A DNA stretch of 64,000 nucleotides, taken from the NCBI RefSeq assembly GCF_030269925.1, contig NC_085131.1:4478001-4542000 (forward strand), in the 5' to 3' direction. Shown here in pieces: positions 1-10,381 of this stretch (position 1 is its first letter; each line of letters starts with the position of its first letter). The stretch is from Bombyx mori (Eukaryota; Arthropoda; Insecta; Lepidoptera; Bombycidae). The notes under the pieces were generated by a model. That model did no database searches. It had not been told where the DNA came from and saw only the letters and a program-made list of their open reading frames with translations. The translations under genes and the position numbers were made by a program.

Positions 1-207
1 TGGGTAGGACCCCTCCAATTTTGCCGTGAAGCAGTAATGCGTTTCGGTTTGAAGGGTGGAGTAGCCGCTGTAACTATACTGAGACCTTAGAACTTATACT
101 TCAAGATGGGTGGCGCATTTACGTTGTAGATGTCTATGGGCTCCAGTAACCACTTAATACCAGGTGGACTGTGAGCTCGTCCACCCAACTAAGCAATAAA
201 AAAAATC
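1..207 (+). repeat. SINE-like repeat (family S), cut by window start
   Basis: The sequence matches the other family S copies here: a body with GTGAAGCAGTAATGCGTTTC, then GTCTATGGGCTCCAGTAACC, then GTGAGCTCGTCCACCC and an A-rich tail. Its 5' part is partly deleted (the segment after TGGGTAGGACC is short). It is non-coding. The family is probably mobilised in trans by a LINE, inferred from the A tail. Confidence 0.8.
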
Positions 208-1600
208 ATTGTATTATTTCCTACATTTTGAATACTTTACAGTTTTTGAGATGAAGGGTGCCATATATATTTGTCGGCATTTGAATATTGCCGACTAACT
301 TTTTACTCTAAATATATTTTTTTTAAATTACTTGTTTCTTAAGAACATATCGTGGTCAGTTTGTTCTGTGAAAAATTTACCTTAAAACGGCAGGTTCCCC
401 CGCTTAAAAGATCGGTTATCTGGAACCCAGTGGCCGAACCCAGGCAAGGTAAGGAGATTCCTTAATAAAGCTACAACCAGACATGCAGCTTTTTCCAAAG
501 ACGCCCAAGAACCGTATGACAGTACCTCAGCTCGTATGTGCTAGGTGGTTTGTTTTTGTATGCATACATTTATCTAGTACTCCATAATGAATAATTATCA
601 TGTCATGTCAGTTCATCATGTTAACTTAGAGCATAGATGTATCTGATTATAAACTGCACTTCTGCGATCGACGCCATTTCAAGGTATCTTTACTTATATT
701 TATTAACTTGCACAATTATTTAATCCGATTAATTGTATTCCGCTTATTTATTTTTTCAAATTAATTTTTCTACCATTTAAAACAATAATGCTGATGATAA
801 TCTACACGGAGCCGGTTTTAGTAGCTTCAGCTCCGACATATCCCGCCTCTAAACTGGACGTGTCGGCGGAAACCCGGCGATTACACTTTGACTCAAAAAA
901 AAATGGTAATCCACACAATTCCGATGTAAAAAATTAAAACAATTTACTTTTCATCCAATAGAAATCATCAAATCAAAGTAATGTTGTGATAAAGAAACTA
1001 ATGGTTCAATTAAGTTCCACCTCTCGAATTATCCAGTGGCAACTTCAAAGAAATCTGACCTTAATCAGTTAATATTGAGATTACTACTACGTATCAAACT
1101 AATAAACCGCGTTAGTTATATTAAAATGTACAATAACAGACTGTGTTTTTAAATGGAATGGAATAATATATAACAAAATTTATTTATACAATAATATTTT
1201 TCTATCAATTAATCCGTCCATTCCTACGAGATAGGCAGATTGAATGCGCTGCGCTACTTTATCACTGTTGGGTCTTTCTAAGGGGCCTTAGTAATATTTA
1301 CTTTTGTAATCTTCTTTGAGGCTTACCTGAAACAAGAAAATATATTTGAAAATACACTATACAATTTTAAGACAAAATAAGAGTATGGTTTTTTACAGTA
1401 AACAACTTTGAACTAACGAAAACAAAGAAACCTTTTAAGATTTTATCTTTAAATTATTTTGAATATTCGCTCGACAAAATAAATACTGTTTATTTCAGAA
1501 AAAATAAGTAATCACATTTCAAACAATTTTCAGTACAGAATCTCGTTTAATATTATTATACAAATCGCTGGAAGTCTTTTTTAGATAATACTCGTACGTA
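208..1600. other. AT-rich stretch without recognisable feature
   Basis: I see no open frame above background, no RNA gene and no clear copy of the window's repeat families. A small GC-richer patch near 810-890 contains a short inverted repeat (CCGACA ... TGTCGG) but nothing further. Confidence 0.5.
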
Positions 1601-1610
1601 TTTTGAAGCA

Positions 1611-2340
1611 TTTTTTTTTCCACTGCTTAGATGTGTGGACCATCTCATAGCCCGCCTGGTACTACCGATAGGTTCCACCACTTTCATTTTTTTCGGGAGA
1701 AGGTCGAGTCTCATCAGATATGTCCGCGCCTAAGGGGTGTGTGAGACTTGACGGTCTGCAGATATTGAGAGAAGACCGCAGGGTTAAGCAGATATTGAGA
1801 GAAGACCGCAGGCTCAAAGGATGTTCTTAAGGCCGTATCCACCAAAGGACTCCCCTTGCACTCTTTCACCCAACGCTCGATCTCCGGCCGGAGTCAGATA
1901 CCGGTCAGATTAGGAGGGCTCCCGTGGTCAACACTACAACCAGACTCGCGGGGCCACTTCTAGAATGTCCGAATAACAGGTCATCGGGGCGATAGTTGAC
2001 GAATCTACGTCAGCCGTCTCGATACGGCAGCTCGTCTGCGGTGCTGCTGGTGTTCCGGAATATCTGGACCAGAGCCAGTCTGCGGGGCCACAACGCCAAC
2101 TGGTTGCTCTTACATGGCAATTCCGTAGAACTGCGCTCTAGCGCGCTACATTGCACCAGTTTTATGAAAGCAGGTAGCACGCCGCGTAGCCTCGCCTCCT
2201 CAGGTCGTTCCGTAACCTTCACTGCTAGGAGGTCGCCTCCTATAGGAGAACAGGTTCCACCATACATTCGAGTTCAAATGGTGGAACAACCGTTGTGGAA
2301 GCATTCACGTTGTCATGTCTACGAGTTCTGGTAGCTGTTT
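1611..2340. repeat. old composite repeat block, GC-richer than surroundings
   Basis: It opens with a T-run and a diverged reverse-strand family S tail (about 1618-1680). It ends with a diverged forward family S piece near 2285-2335 (CATTCACGTTGTCATGTCTA compares with the usual CATTTACGTTGTAGATGTCT). The middle holds a 30-bp tandem duplication and GC-rich sequence whose origin I cannot assign. Short frames on both strands overlap here; none resembles a known protein. Confidence 0.4.
1758..1812. repeat. 30-bp tandem duplication (1.8 copies)
   Basis: GCAGATATTGAGAGAAGACC begins at 1758 and again at 1788. The two copies are identical over about 25 bases. Confidence 0.85.
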
Positions 2341-2587
2341 AGACAAATAACTAAAAGTTCCACAATGAACTGCTCTAAGTTTGAACTTTCTTCTAATACG
2401 TGTTGAAAACATAAAAGACAAGAATAATTACAACCAGGTCCCGAATATTTCCCAAAAAGATTGAGTCTCACTGGGTATTGACTGAACCTTATGGTACAGC
2501 ACTTTAGGTCTACATAGCTTCGTCTCTTACGATATTTTATATCAGGTCCCCAATCCTCAACTCCTCATCTCCAAACAATTATATGAC

Positions 2588-2793
2588 ATGGTGTTTCCCG
2601 AACGCTATGACATGTCCTTCTTCAAACGATGCTTGTGGAGACTAGTAAACGGTAGGCAGCGGCTTGGCTCTGCCCCTGGCATTGCTGAAGTCCATGGGCG
2701 ACGGTAACCACTCACCGTGGGCTCACTCACTCAGGTGGGCCGTATGCTCGTCTCGCTACAAGGGCAATAAAAGAAAAAAAGAAAAAAAAGCAA
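2588..2793 (+). pseudogene. LINE ORF2 3' end and tail (family L), fragment
   Basis: The end matches family L copies elsewhere in the window: TTTCCCGAACGCTATGACAT, then GGTAGGCAGCGGCTTGGCTC, then GGGCAATAAAA. In the 5,108 copy the equivalent segment codes for the RLWNELP-type C-terminal motif of non-LTR ORF2 proteins. This copy is only the last part, with a small internal duplication near 2720 (CTCACTCACTC) and an A-rich tail. It is dead by truncation. Confidence 0.7.
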
Positions 2794-3202
2794 TTTTATT
2801 TTTGTTCAAAGTAAAATATTACGATATCACACCGTCTATGTTAAAGAGATATATATATACGAGATAATAAATCTGTTGTTTCCGATCTCAGAGCAATTGT
2901 TTTCGAATAACATCAACGTCGAATCTTCAATTTGTTCAATAATTTAATTAAGCATCAAAAGGCTACACTCAAGATGCTTTCATTCAACAATGCCTCGGGC
3001 TACAATGCAATAAGAAGACCAAAACCAATAGACGAGAGTAAGCTCATTGTTCTCGCCCCTTCGAAGATTTTCAAATGAGTGATTGACACAATGAAAAACG
3101 CAAATTCTTCTTTATTGAGAATAATGAAGTGTGGCTCTGGGTCGGATTCAGGAAAGCCACACTTTATTTTATTTTTAGCGCACTAAATACATAGACGAAT
3201 GA
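2794..3202. other. no recognisable feature
   Basis: AT-rich sequence without supported genes or clear repeat copies. Confidence 0.4.
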
Positions 3203-3475
3203 TTTTTTTATCCTACCTATGCTTATAACCTTGAGGGGCTATTTCAGCTTTATCCTAGCGTGTAAGAGAGCTCTCGTGGCTCAAACCAGAAGTGTTGCTA
3301 ACACTGGCCCTAGCAAGAGCAGTGCTTCACAGAATCTTCCACCGGATCTGAAACGCGACCCACTGAGATGATCCGGCGAGAAACTCAGTGTGGGTGTATT
3401 TACTCGTAGCCTTTCGTCGCAAGCGACGGGTTCGGCGAGGATGGACCAGCCTGGTGCTTAGTATAATCAGGACCA
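3203..3475 (-). repeat. A-tailed dispersed repeat (family M), reverse copy
   Basis: Read on the reverse strand it carries the family M landmarks: CTCGCCGGATC near a CTGAG motif, then CTAGGGCCAGTGTTAGCAAC, then AGGTAGGATAAAAAAA. Family M copies also lie at 31,440, 32,165, 46,729, 57,385 and 58,300. It is non-coding and probably a LINE 3' end or a SINE. Confidence 0.7.
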
Positions 3476-5092
3476 AAAGGCATCACACAGCAAAAGCCTC
3501 TACACACTATAAGAGTCTGTTGTTTGCCCATATGGTTTTTGGAACGAAGATCCTTATGGGACGATGCGGAGGGGTACCCTAACGGGGAAAAAACGTCCGT
3601 AACGTAAGATTTTTATTAGTAATACACACAGTGTACGACTTAACTTTGTAATAACGTACAAAAAATAACATATTTCTTATCATTCATTGACCACGATCTC
3701 AGAGCTTCGTTTGCGCAATACACTAACTCTTATGCAAACAACCGTGAATGAAGTGTACCACAATTAGTTCGCACGTTACCGAATGACCGTGGGTTATTCC
3801 GAAACCTCCAGTTTCATTTTCTTTATACCTCGAATAGATCTTAAAATTAATATTTGCATGATAAGGAACTTCGTTCCTATCCGGTGTCCCACGACACCAC
3901 ACATCTTTTTTTTTTTAGTATTAGTTCAAAAGCATCCAAAGCCATGGAAAACTTTTGTTTACGTAATAACGACTTAGTTTGCTTCCAAATCATTCGCTAT
4001 GACTACTAATTAAGGAGTATATTACAATGAAATTCCCCAAATCCCAATACACCTACAAAGATATACTGTAATTAAGAACATCAAAAGAATGCTAAATTAA
4101 AATAAGCCTACGCATAATCAACGCTCATGTGATTATAGTATCTTTCAACTCTGAATCAGATACTATTTTTACTAAATAGGTCAAACACACACACACACAA
4201 ACATATTTCGTTCACAAACGACTTCTCTGATGACTTCTAGATTAGTAACCTAACAAATTTTTATTTTGGATAAGACAATTGATCTTCTTGGTTTTTACGT
4301 CCATACCATTGCTTTTCCCAAGTCAGCGCATGGGTAAAGGTTCACAAATAAATAGCCTTCGCTCCGTCCCACGGAACGTTGTCCAGAAAAATTGAGGAGT
4401 CTCCGTGCTATTGTCTGTTATAAATGACGTAAAGATGTCCCGCGCCGCTCGAGATAATAAAAAGATAATTTGTAAACGACTCCTTTCGAGATTATTTAGT
4501 GAAAAACTGAGCGATTTGTGTCTGTCCATCACAGTATCAGGGATTTGGAAGATTGCCAGGCAAAGGAAACAGAACAGATCGATGCGTCCAGTTTTTGGAG
4601 CTAGGAATATCTAAGAGAAACGATCGAAGGTTGTGATTTATTGAAAAGGAAAGTTTTTTCAGGATTTTGGGGCAAATGATTTGGAAGCAAACTTCTCTCG
4701 GGTTTTTTTTTTTTACATTTCCTCGACAAAATGATTTAGGTACTTGTTTCATCAACCAACGATCTCAATCTTGAAATGTAATGTGCTTGATAAATGTTTA
4801 TCAACATTGTTTGAAGTTGGTTTTTCAAGAGATGACCTTCAATGAGGGTCGCGCGAATCTGATAAAAGCGGATAGCGCAAGACCAATCGTTGTAGCTAGT
4901 AAAAATAGTGGTAGTAATTCCAGTACTCAATCCCACTAGGATCCCCTAAATGTAGCATTTATTGCGTGTAATATAGCTGATCTTGAATATAAACAAATTG
5001 GTGGCTCTATCAATTTCACTACAATTTTTATTATTATTACACATCATTAATATTCAGTTTGATAAATCTGATGAATTAGAACAAAAAAAACA
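3476..5092. other. AT-rich stretch without supported gene
   Basis: A short CA microsatellite lies at about 4186-4200. Opposed frames of 66-72 codons around 4323-4936 have no recognisable domain and occur on both strands, as expected by chance. No repeat family copy is evident until the LINE fragment that follows. Confidence 0.45.
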
Positions 5093-5328
5093 ATTCCCTT
5101 CTTATCATCCACGTACCGTCCGGCTTTGGAATGAGCTCCCCTCCACGATGTTTCCCGAGCGCTATGACATGTCCTTTCTTCAAGCGAGGCTTGTGGAGAG
5201 TATTTAACGGTAGGCAGCAGCTTGGCTATGGCCCTGGCATTGCTCAGGTCCATTGGCGACGGCAACCGCTCACCATCAGGTAGGCCATACGCTCGTCTGC
5301 CTACTAGGGCAATAAAATAAATAAAAAA
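5093..5328 (+). pseudogene. LINE ORF2 C-terminus and 3' tail (family L), fragment
   Basis: Positions 5108-5207 translate into a non-LTR ORF2 C-terminal motif (RTVRLWNELPSTMFPERYD) ending at a stop. It is followed by a short 3' UTR and a CAATAAAATAAATAAAAAA tail. Upstream sequence is unrelated AT-rich DNA, so this is a severely 5'-truncated insertion. The RT and endonuclease domains are absent. Related fragments lie at 2,588, 37,437, 39,500 and 54,509. The exact LINE clade cannot be fixed from this end alone. Confidence 0.75.
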
Positions 5329-5504
5329 TGTTTTATTGTTATGTCGCTATATTTTCCTATTCAATTTTGTTTTTAACTAATGAAGTTAAAATGACATTTT
5401 CATTATTTTTTTACAAACATAAGTGTTTTGAAGAAAATAAATCAAGCTGTAATTATTCTGAAGATCGAGAATTGCATTAACGGTTTATTATTATTTTTTT
5501 ATTT

Positions 5505-5757
5505 TTATTTATTGCTTAGATGGGTTGACGAGCTCACAGCCCACCTGGTGTTAAGTGGTTACTGGAGCCCATAGACATCCATAACTTAAATGCACCACCC
5601 ACCTTGAGATATAAGTTCTAAAGTCTCAAGTATAGTTACAACGGCTGCCTCACCCTTCAAACCGAAACGCATTACTGCTTCACGGCAGAAATAGGCAGGG
5701 CGGTGGTACCTACCCGCGCGGACTCACAAGAGGTCCTACCATCAGTAAAACGGTATT
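5505..5757 (-). repeat. SINE-like repeat (family S), reverse copy
   Basis: Reading the reverse strand, the copy runs from GATGGTAGGACCTCTTGTGA through GTGAAGCAGTAATGCG to GTGAGCTCGTCAACCCATCT and an A-rich tail (T-rich on this strand). It is nearly complete for the short form that lacks the tRNA-like head. Confidence 0.88.
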
Positions 5758-5966
5758 AACGGTATACTACTCCACTCGAAAATGACTTGAATCCGTTTAA
5801 AATCGGGAATTTTAAATCTAAAAACCATTATAAAAACGGGGCAATGGACTCTAAGCTTAAAAATCAACAAACAAACTAAATTTTGTCCTAGAAATGACCG
5901 CTTAAGCGCGATCGCAGTAAACAGGACTTCACAACGCAGCTTCAAAACTGATAAACACTAGAGATA

Positions 5967-6072
5967 CTGATATTAACTAGAGATCTGACCAGACAAAACT
6001 GATATTAACTGGAGATCTGACAAGACAAAACTGATATTAACTAGAGATCTGACTAGACAAAACTGATATTAA
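5967..6072. repeat. 32-bp minisatellite, about 3.3 units
   Basis: Units start at 5967, 5999 and 6031 with CTGATATTAACTAGAGATCT or a one-base variant, and a partial fourth starts at 6063. Units differ at only one to three positions. Confidence 0.93.
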
Positions 6073-6135
6073 TTAACATAATCAATTATGTGCCAGCATT
6101 AAAGAGCCAGGTGTATTTTAGCGATATATATTTTA

Positions 6136-6580
6136 CTAGCGGCCCGCTCCGGCTCCGCTCGAGTCTTTCACACAAAAATTTCAACGATATTTGACGTTGT
6201 ATTCTTTTATGAAATAAAATAAACTTGTTACGGCACAACTATAATAGTTAGACATATATTATGCTGTTGTGACACTTTTTGTACATAATAATGTGTTCTA
6301 CAAAGTCGTCGTACATTATTTTATTCTATCATGAACAGTTTTCGCAGGGCACGCGATTTAAAGAATATTTTAGGTAATTTTTTTACACCTTGGGTTACAT
6401 TATTCGAGTTTTAGTAAGGATACCTAATTTTTAAAAAAAAAAAAAATTATAGCCTATGTCATTCGGGAATAGTGTAGCTTCTAAACAGTGAAAGAATTTT
6501 TCAAATCGGTTCAGTAGTTTCGGAGCTTATTCAATACAAACAAAGAAACAAACCTTTCCTCTTTATAATATTAGTATAGA
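6136..6580 (-). mobile_element. non-autonomous Helitron, group 1, reverse
   Basis: On the reverse strand it begins TCTATACTAATATTATAAAG and ends in a GC-rich hairpin region (GAGCGGAGCCGGAGCGGGCC) closing with CTAG. It is flanked by A and T, the Helitron insertion signature. It has no Rep/helicase coding capacity. The copy at 14,728 is the same group in the opposite orientation. Confidence 0.82.
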
Positions 6581-6585
6581 TAATA

Positions 6586-6760
6586 ACTTCTACCCGCGGT
6601 TTCGCCTGCGTAATCAAGGAAAAGTGCCAGTTTAGTTTCCCGTGGGAATGAGATGTCTGTTTCCGGGACAAAAGTGAGCCTGTGTCACTCTCCTGATCCA
6701 ATACTATCACGCTTAAGTTAAGAAGTTTAACAAACATAAACAAACAAACACCCTTTCACA
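6586..6760. repeat. unclassified dispersed repeat abutting the Helitron
   Basis: The segment with ACCCGCGGTTTCGCCTGCG and GGGAATGAGATGTCTGTTTC resembles a repeat style I know from other lepidopteran genomes, but there is no second copy in this window. The family is not determinable here. Confidence 0.35.
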
Positions 6761-6907
6761 TTTGCAACTTTATATATTTTAATATTTAAAGCATTAATAT
6801 AATTACGCAATATCTATACCACAAAAGGACCTTACAGTTAGATATGGATTTTATTGGGTCTTCAATTCTAAAAATATTTACTTTAAAACCAAAGCATAAG
6901 CCAATTG

Positions 6908-6982
6908 GTTTACAGTTACAGTTACAGTTACATTAATAGTAATACAGTTACAGTAATACAGTTACCCGTAATACAGTAACTT
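6908..6982. repeat. imperfect TTACAG-type simple repeat
   Basis: Repeated TTACAG hexamers grade into AATACAGTTAC units. Confidence 0.75.
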
Positions 6983-7499
6983 CAGTAAGTCGTCTTCTAA
7001 CACAGTCAGAATTGTAATTCGTAATTGATTTCATTACGTGTTTCGTGAACTTTGTTATTAAATTTGGGCTTTGTTAAATTGGAGCTTACGAGTATATGAA
7101 TTGTCACAATAATGAAACGCGTTAGCAATTGACAAACAGTATCGCGTATGAAATTAATTAATATTAAAATATTATCTATCTACCAAACCTAGTAGATAGT
7201 GGATTATATTTATGTACGAAAAAAAGCGCAAGATTAAGACTTCTAATAATAAATAAGTACTGCCACTTACATTTACGAGATATTCATTAAAATATACATT
7301 CGGTAGTATCAAAATTACGAGGATCTTCCACTGTGCGAGTGAATTTGCTCCGTAGGGCACTCCTAATATTGTGGTTCAAAACTTGTTTATTATATGTGCA
7401 TACAATACACATATTATATGCAAGCTATTCTTGAAAATGTCCTCGGCGATAACTACCATCACATAAATATTAATTGCACACCTCTAAAGGTCTAAAGGT

Positions 7500-7641
7500 C
7501 ACCTCTTTGTCTAAAGTGTAGTCTTGGCGAAATCTGTGATTATAGAAGTATAATAAATAGTCTTTGACAATAGAACCGTAATAATGTTCAAACTTATAAT
7601 TTCAATTAATTATAGTTGAGTTTCGACTTCTGCGGGGCCTT
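7500..7641 (+). mobile_element. Helitron group 2, 3' fragment
   Basis: It matches the last 140 bp of the group 2 copies, including GTGTAGTCTTGGCGAAAT and the terminal hairpin zone (TATAGTTGAGTTTCGACTTC). It stops before the CTAG end, where a family S reverse fragment begins (7642-7690). Confidence 0.7.
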
Positions 7642-7690
7642 ACTTACTTAGATGGGTGAACGAGCTCACAGCCCACCTGATACGTGTCGA
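7642..7690 (-). repeat. family S tail fragment, reverse
   Basis: CTTAGATGGGTGAACGAGCT and CACAGCCCACCTGATA match the family S 3' end in reverse. Confidence 0.65.
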
Positions 7691-7754
7691 GCGATTGCAT
7701 TGTACGTTGGCATCTTACAAAATTTATTTAGTTAAAATAATCTTATTACGTTGA

Positions 7755-9542
7755 GTGTCTTATCCCAGGATCAAGCGCGAGCTTAATGAGCTGGAAGCGG
7801 AGTTGGCGGCGAAGATTAGCTCCTATCGGGGCTATGCGTGGGAGGAACGGATCGAGGAGGCCCGTGAGGACCCCTCGTCCGTGTCCCTCCACCGACTTTG
7901 CCGCCAGCTCTCAAATCGGCCTGCCCCGACTTGTCCACTCGTGGACGAGAGGGGCAACCGATGCTTCTCGGCTCAGGCCCGCGCCGATGTCCTGGCCGTA
8001 ATGCTGGAGCGGCAGTTCGCTCCAAATAACTCTGCACCCTCAGAGGCCGCATTCCACCAATCGGTGGAAGAGAGCGTAGCAAGCCTACTCTCCTCCCCGG
8101 TGCCACCGTTGGGAGATGGTGATTTCATCACTCCCAGTGAATTGCGCCTCTCCATCAAGCGGATGAAGAGGCGCAAGGCGCCGGGCGAGGACGGTATTCC
8201 CTCCCTCGCATTTTTCCACTTCCCCGAAACGGTCGTGTCATTCATGACACGACTGTTCAATTCCATTCTGTCCACAGGACACTTCCCGGGAACTTGGAAA
8301 TTGGGCAAGGTTATTGCCCTGCCCAAACCCGGCAAGGATAGGAGAAATCCCTCCAGTTATCGTCCGATCACTCTGCTGTCGCATATGGGCAAGTTGTTCG
8401 AGCGGCTGCTGCTGAGAAGGGTGTCGCCGCACATCCTTCTCAGACCCGAGCAATTCGGGTTTCGCAGCGGTCACTCGACAACGCTGCAATTGGTCCGCGT
8501 TATGCACCACTTGGCGGATCGGTCCAACGCGCGCCAGTACACGGCCGCAGTCTTTCTCGATATCGAGAAGGCCTTCGACCGTGTCTGGCATGCGGGACTG
8601 ATCTACAAGCTGTTGCAGAACACGGACCTCCAGCACGCCTATGTGCGACTGCTGGGGTCGTACCTGGAGGGAAGATCCTTCCTTGTCGCGGTCGAGGGCG
8701 CAAAGTCGTCGGTGCGCCCAGTCACGGCCGGAGTTCCCCAGGGAAGCGTCCTGGCACCAGTCCTCTACGCTCTCTACACCAACGACATTCCCACGCTTGA
8801 GGGCAACCTCCAAGCGTGGGAAGCCGACGTGAAGTTGGCGCTGTTTGCCGACGACAGCGCCTACTTCGCGTCCTCTAATTTCCCCTCTGCGGCCATTTCG
8901 AGGATGCAGAGGCTGTTGGACCTACTGCCCCAGTGGCTGGACCGATGGAGGGTCGCGGTCAACGTGGGGAAGACCGCGGCTATCCTCTTCGGTCCGGTCC
9001 GCACAAGAGCCGTCCCAGGACAGCTCAGTCTCCGTGGAGTCAATGTCGAGTTTAGGCCCAGTGTCCGATACCTGGGAGTCAATATCGACCGGAGTTTGAG
9101 GATGACCGCCCACGCCAAGTCGGCATTGGCGGCCGCCCGCTATGCGAGGTTTCTCCTCCGGCCGGTGTTGGCCTCCAGGTTGCCGACCAGGACTAGACTC
9201 GGCATTTACAAGACGTATGTTCGTTCCCGTATCACGTACGCAGCTGCGGCCTGGTATCACCTCATCCCGCAGATCATGCGGGTGAAGTTACAGGCCCAGC
9301 AGAATCTGGCTCTTCGCACGATAGTCGGAGCAGGGCGTTACGTCAGAAATGACGTAATCGCCCGGGATCTAGATGTGGAGTCGCTCGAGGAGTTCATCCG
9401 GAGGCTAGCTCGTAATATGTACGAGCGGGCTGACGGTGGACCCCACGAGCATCTCCACAATATAGCTCCCTTGCACGCCAGACCGCCTGATGGTCTGGCG
9501 CTACCAAGGGAGCTACTAGAACCCCCGGCTATGGTAAGATAG
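7755..9542 (+). pseudogene. jockey-clade ORF2 reverse transcriptase, N-terminally truncated
   Basis: The 595-codon frame is the RT and C-terminal part of a non-LTR retrotransposon polyprotein that copies its own RNA at a nicked target. Visible RT blocks are KAPGEDGIP (about residue 140), [48 protein letters not shown] and the catalytic FADD at residues 364-367. A downstream segment around YLGVNID and RSRITYAAAAW is typical of jockey-type elements. The frame has no ATG at its beginning (the first codon is GTG, preceded by an in-frame TGA), so there is no native start. The AP-endonuclease domain and ORF1 are absent. No internal stop or frameshift is seen over nearly 1.8 kb, so the insertion is not very old. 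Confidence 0.93.
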
Positions 9543-9924
9543 TCGGCTTAATCGGAGTGATATGGGAGTGCTCATAATGAGTGCCCCCATGGGACTGAGT
9601 TGTCCACACTCTTCATTTCCCCCCACACTGTTGGGGTGCCCCCCTATGGGGACCCATTCTACCGCCCGTTTGGGTGGACCACTCCTCCTTAAGGGGAGTG
9701 ACTTTACGTCGGTCCCTCCCCGCGACGGTCTTCCCCTTCTGGGGAGCCCTTAGTGGGTGAGCGCCAAACTAGTGCCGCGGCTCCCCCTCTGACTTGTAGA
9801 GGTGGGGCCGCGGCATGGGGCCGGTGGCGGGCCCCACGGTGCTGACTGTTGTCCCGGCTTTGTACATTCTGTAAATAGTTAGTATTAGTAGTCTAGTTTT
9901 AGTTAGTTTTAGTTAGTAGTTAGG

Positions 9925-9953
<29 letters not shown>
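7757..9953 (+). mobile_element. 5'-truncated jockey-type LINE with long A tail
   Basis: The copy consists of the C-terminal two thirds of ORF2 (RT onward), a GC-rich 3' UTR of about 380 bp with several short inverted repeats, and 29 A residues at 9925-9953. Coding sequence starts abruptly just after an in-frame stop in AT-rich DNA, so the 5' end including ORF1 and the endonuclease is missing. The GC content contrasts strongly with flanking DNA and with the next element. No convincing target-site duplication was seen; the downstream flank is taken over by the CR1-like element. Confidence 0.9.
9543..9924 (+). other. GC-rich 3' UTR of the truncated jockey-type LINE
   Basis: It is rich in C and G runs with local inverted repeats (for example CTCAT/ATGAG near 9572). 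It ends in TTAGT-type repeats (AGTTTTAGTTAGTTTTAGTT) just before the A tail. It is probably the RT recognition region by position; that role is inferred. Confidence 0.6.
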
Positions 9954-9955
<2 letters not shown>

Positions 9956-10166
9956 ATAATCAAGCAGAGGACAGCAGCTGGCGCCGGGGTGTCTCCTCCG
10001 CGGGCATCACTCCTCCCAAGAGAACCAAGCCCATCGTATTATGTATATGTATATATGTTTTGTCGATGCTATGCAACCGTATACGCGCTGCGAACAGTCC
10101 TTCCCCGTCTCGTCCTGCATTTATACCACCCCTGCCCTATGTGGCAGGGAGCTCCGTCCCGGGTAG

Positions 10167-10218
10167 TGGGGTTTGCCCCGAGGCCCGTTCCGTGCCCCCG
10201 AAAGGGGGTACGACGACC
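10167..10218 (+). other. GC-rich segment with strong hairpin in 5' region of CR1-like LINE
   Basis: CGTGCCCCCGAAAGGGGGTACG folds as CGT/ACG plus CCCCC/GGGGG with a small loop, followed by ACGACCC. A related segment with a different but still pairing stem lies at 35,235-35,286. A structured RNA in an element 5' UTR is possible; no function is shown. Confidence 0.45.
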
Positions 10219-10381
10219 CTTCTTGTCTTGTCTTGAGTGTCTTAAATTCTTCAATTTGTGCTTTATCATTGTGTAAATATGCTGCAGTAGTGTTTTCAAA
10301 GTGAAATTCAAACAAAGTGCAACATTTTGTTTAAAGTGAATTCGATACGGGAATCTCACTGCGGATTTATACTGAGTTACA

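Noticed and set aside
5967..6072. CRISPR array
   Set aside because: Contiguous tandem units with no unique spacers, in a eukaryotic repeat setting.
7816..9260. Long reverse-strand frames (up to 191 codons) opposite the jockey RT
   Set aside because: They are shadows of the GC-rich RT coding strand, with no domain of their own.
7755..9542. Domesticated reverse transcriptase gene
   Set aside because: The frame starts without an ATG at a truncation point and is followed by a typical LINE 3' UTR and A tail; it is a recent truncated insertion.
7690..9970. Target-site duplication of the truncated jockey-type element
   Set aside because: Only a 6-base match (ATAATC) could be found across the flanks, which is not distinguishable from chance.
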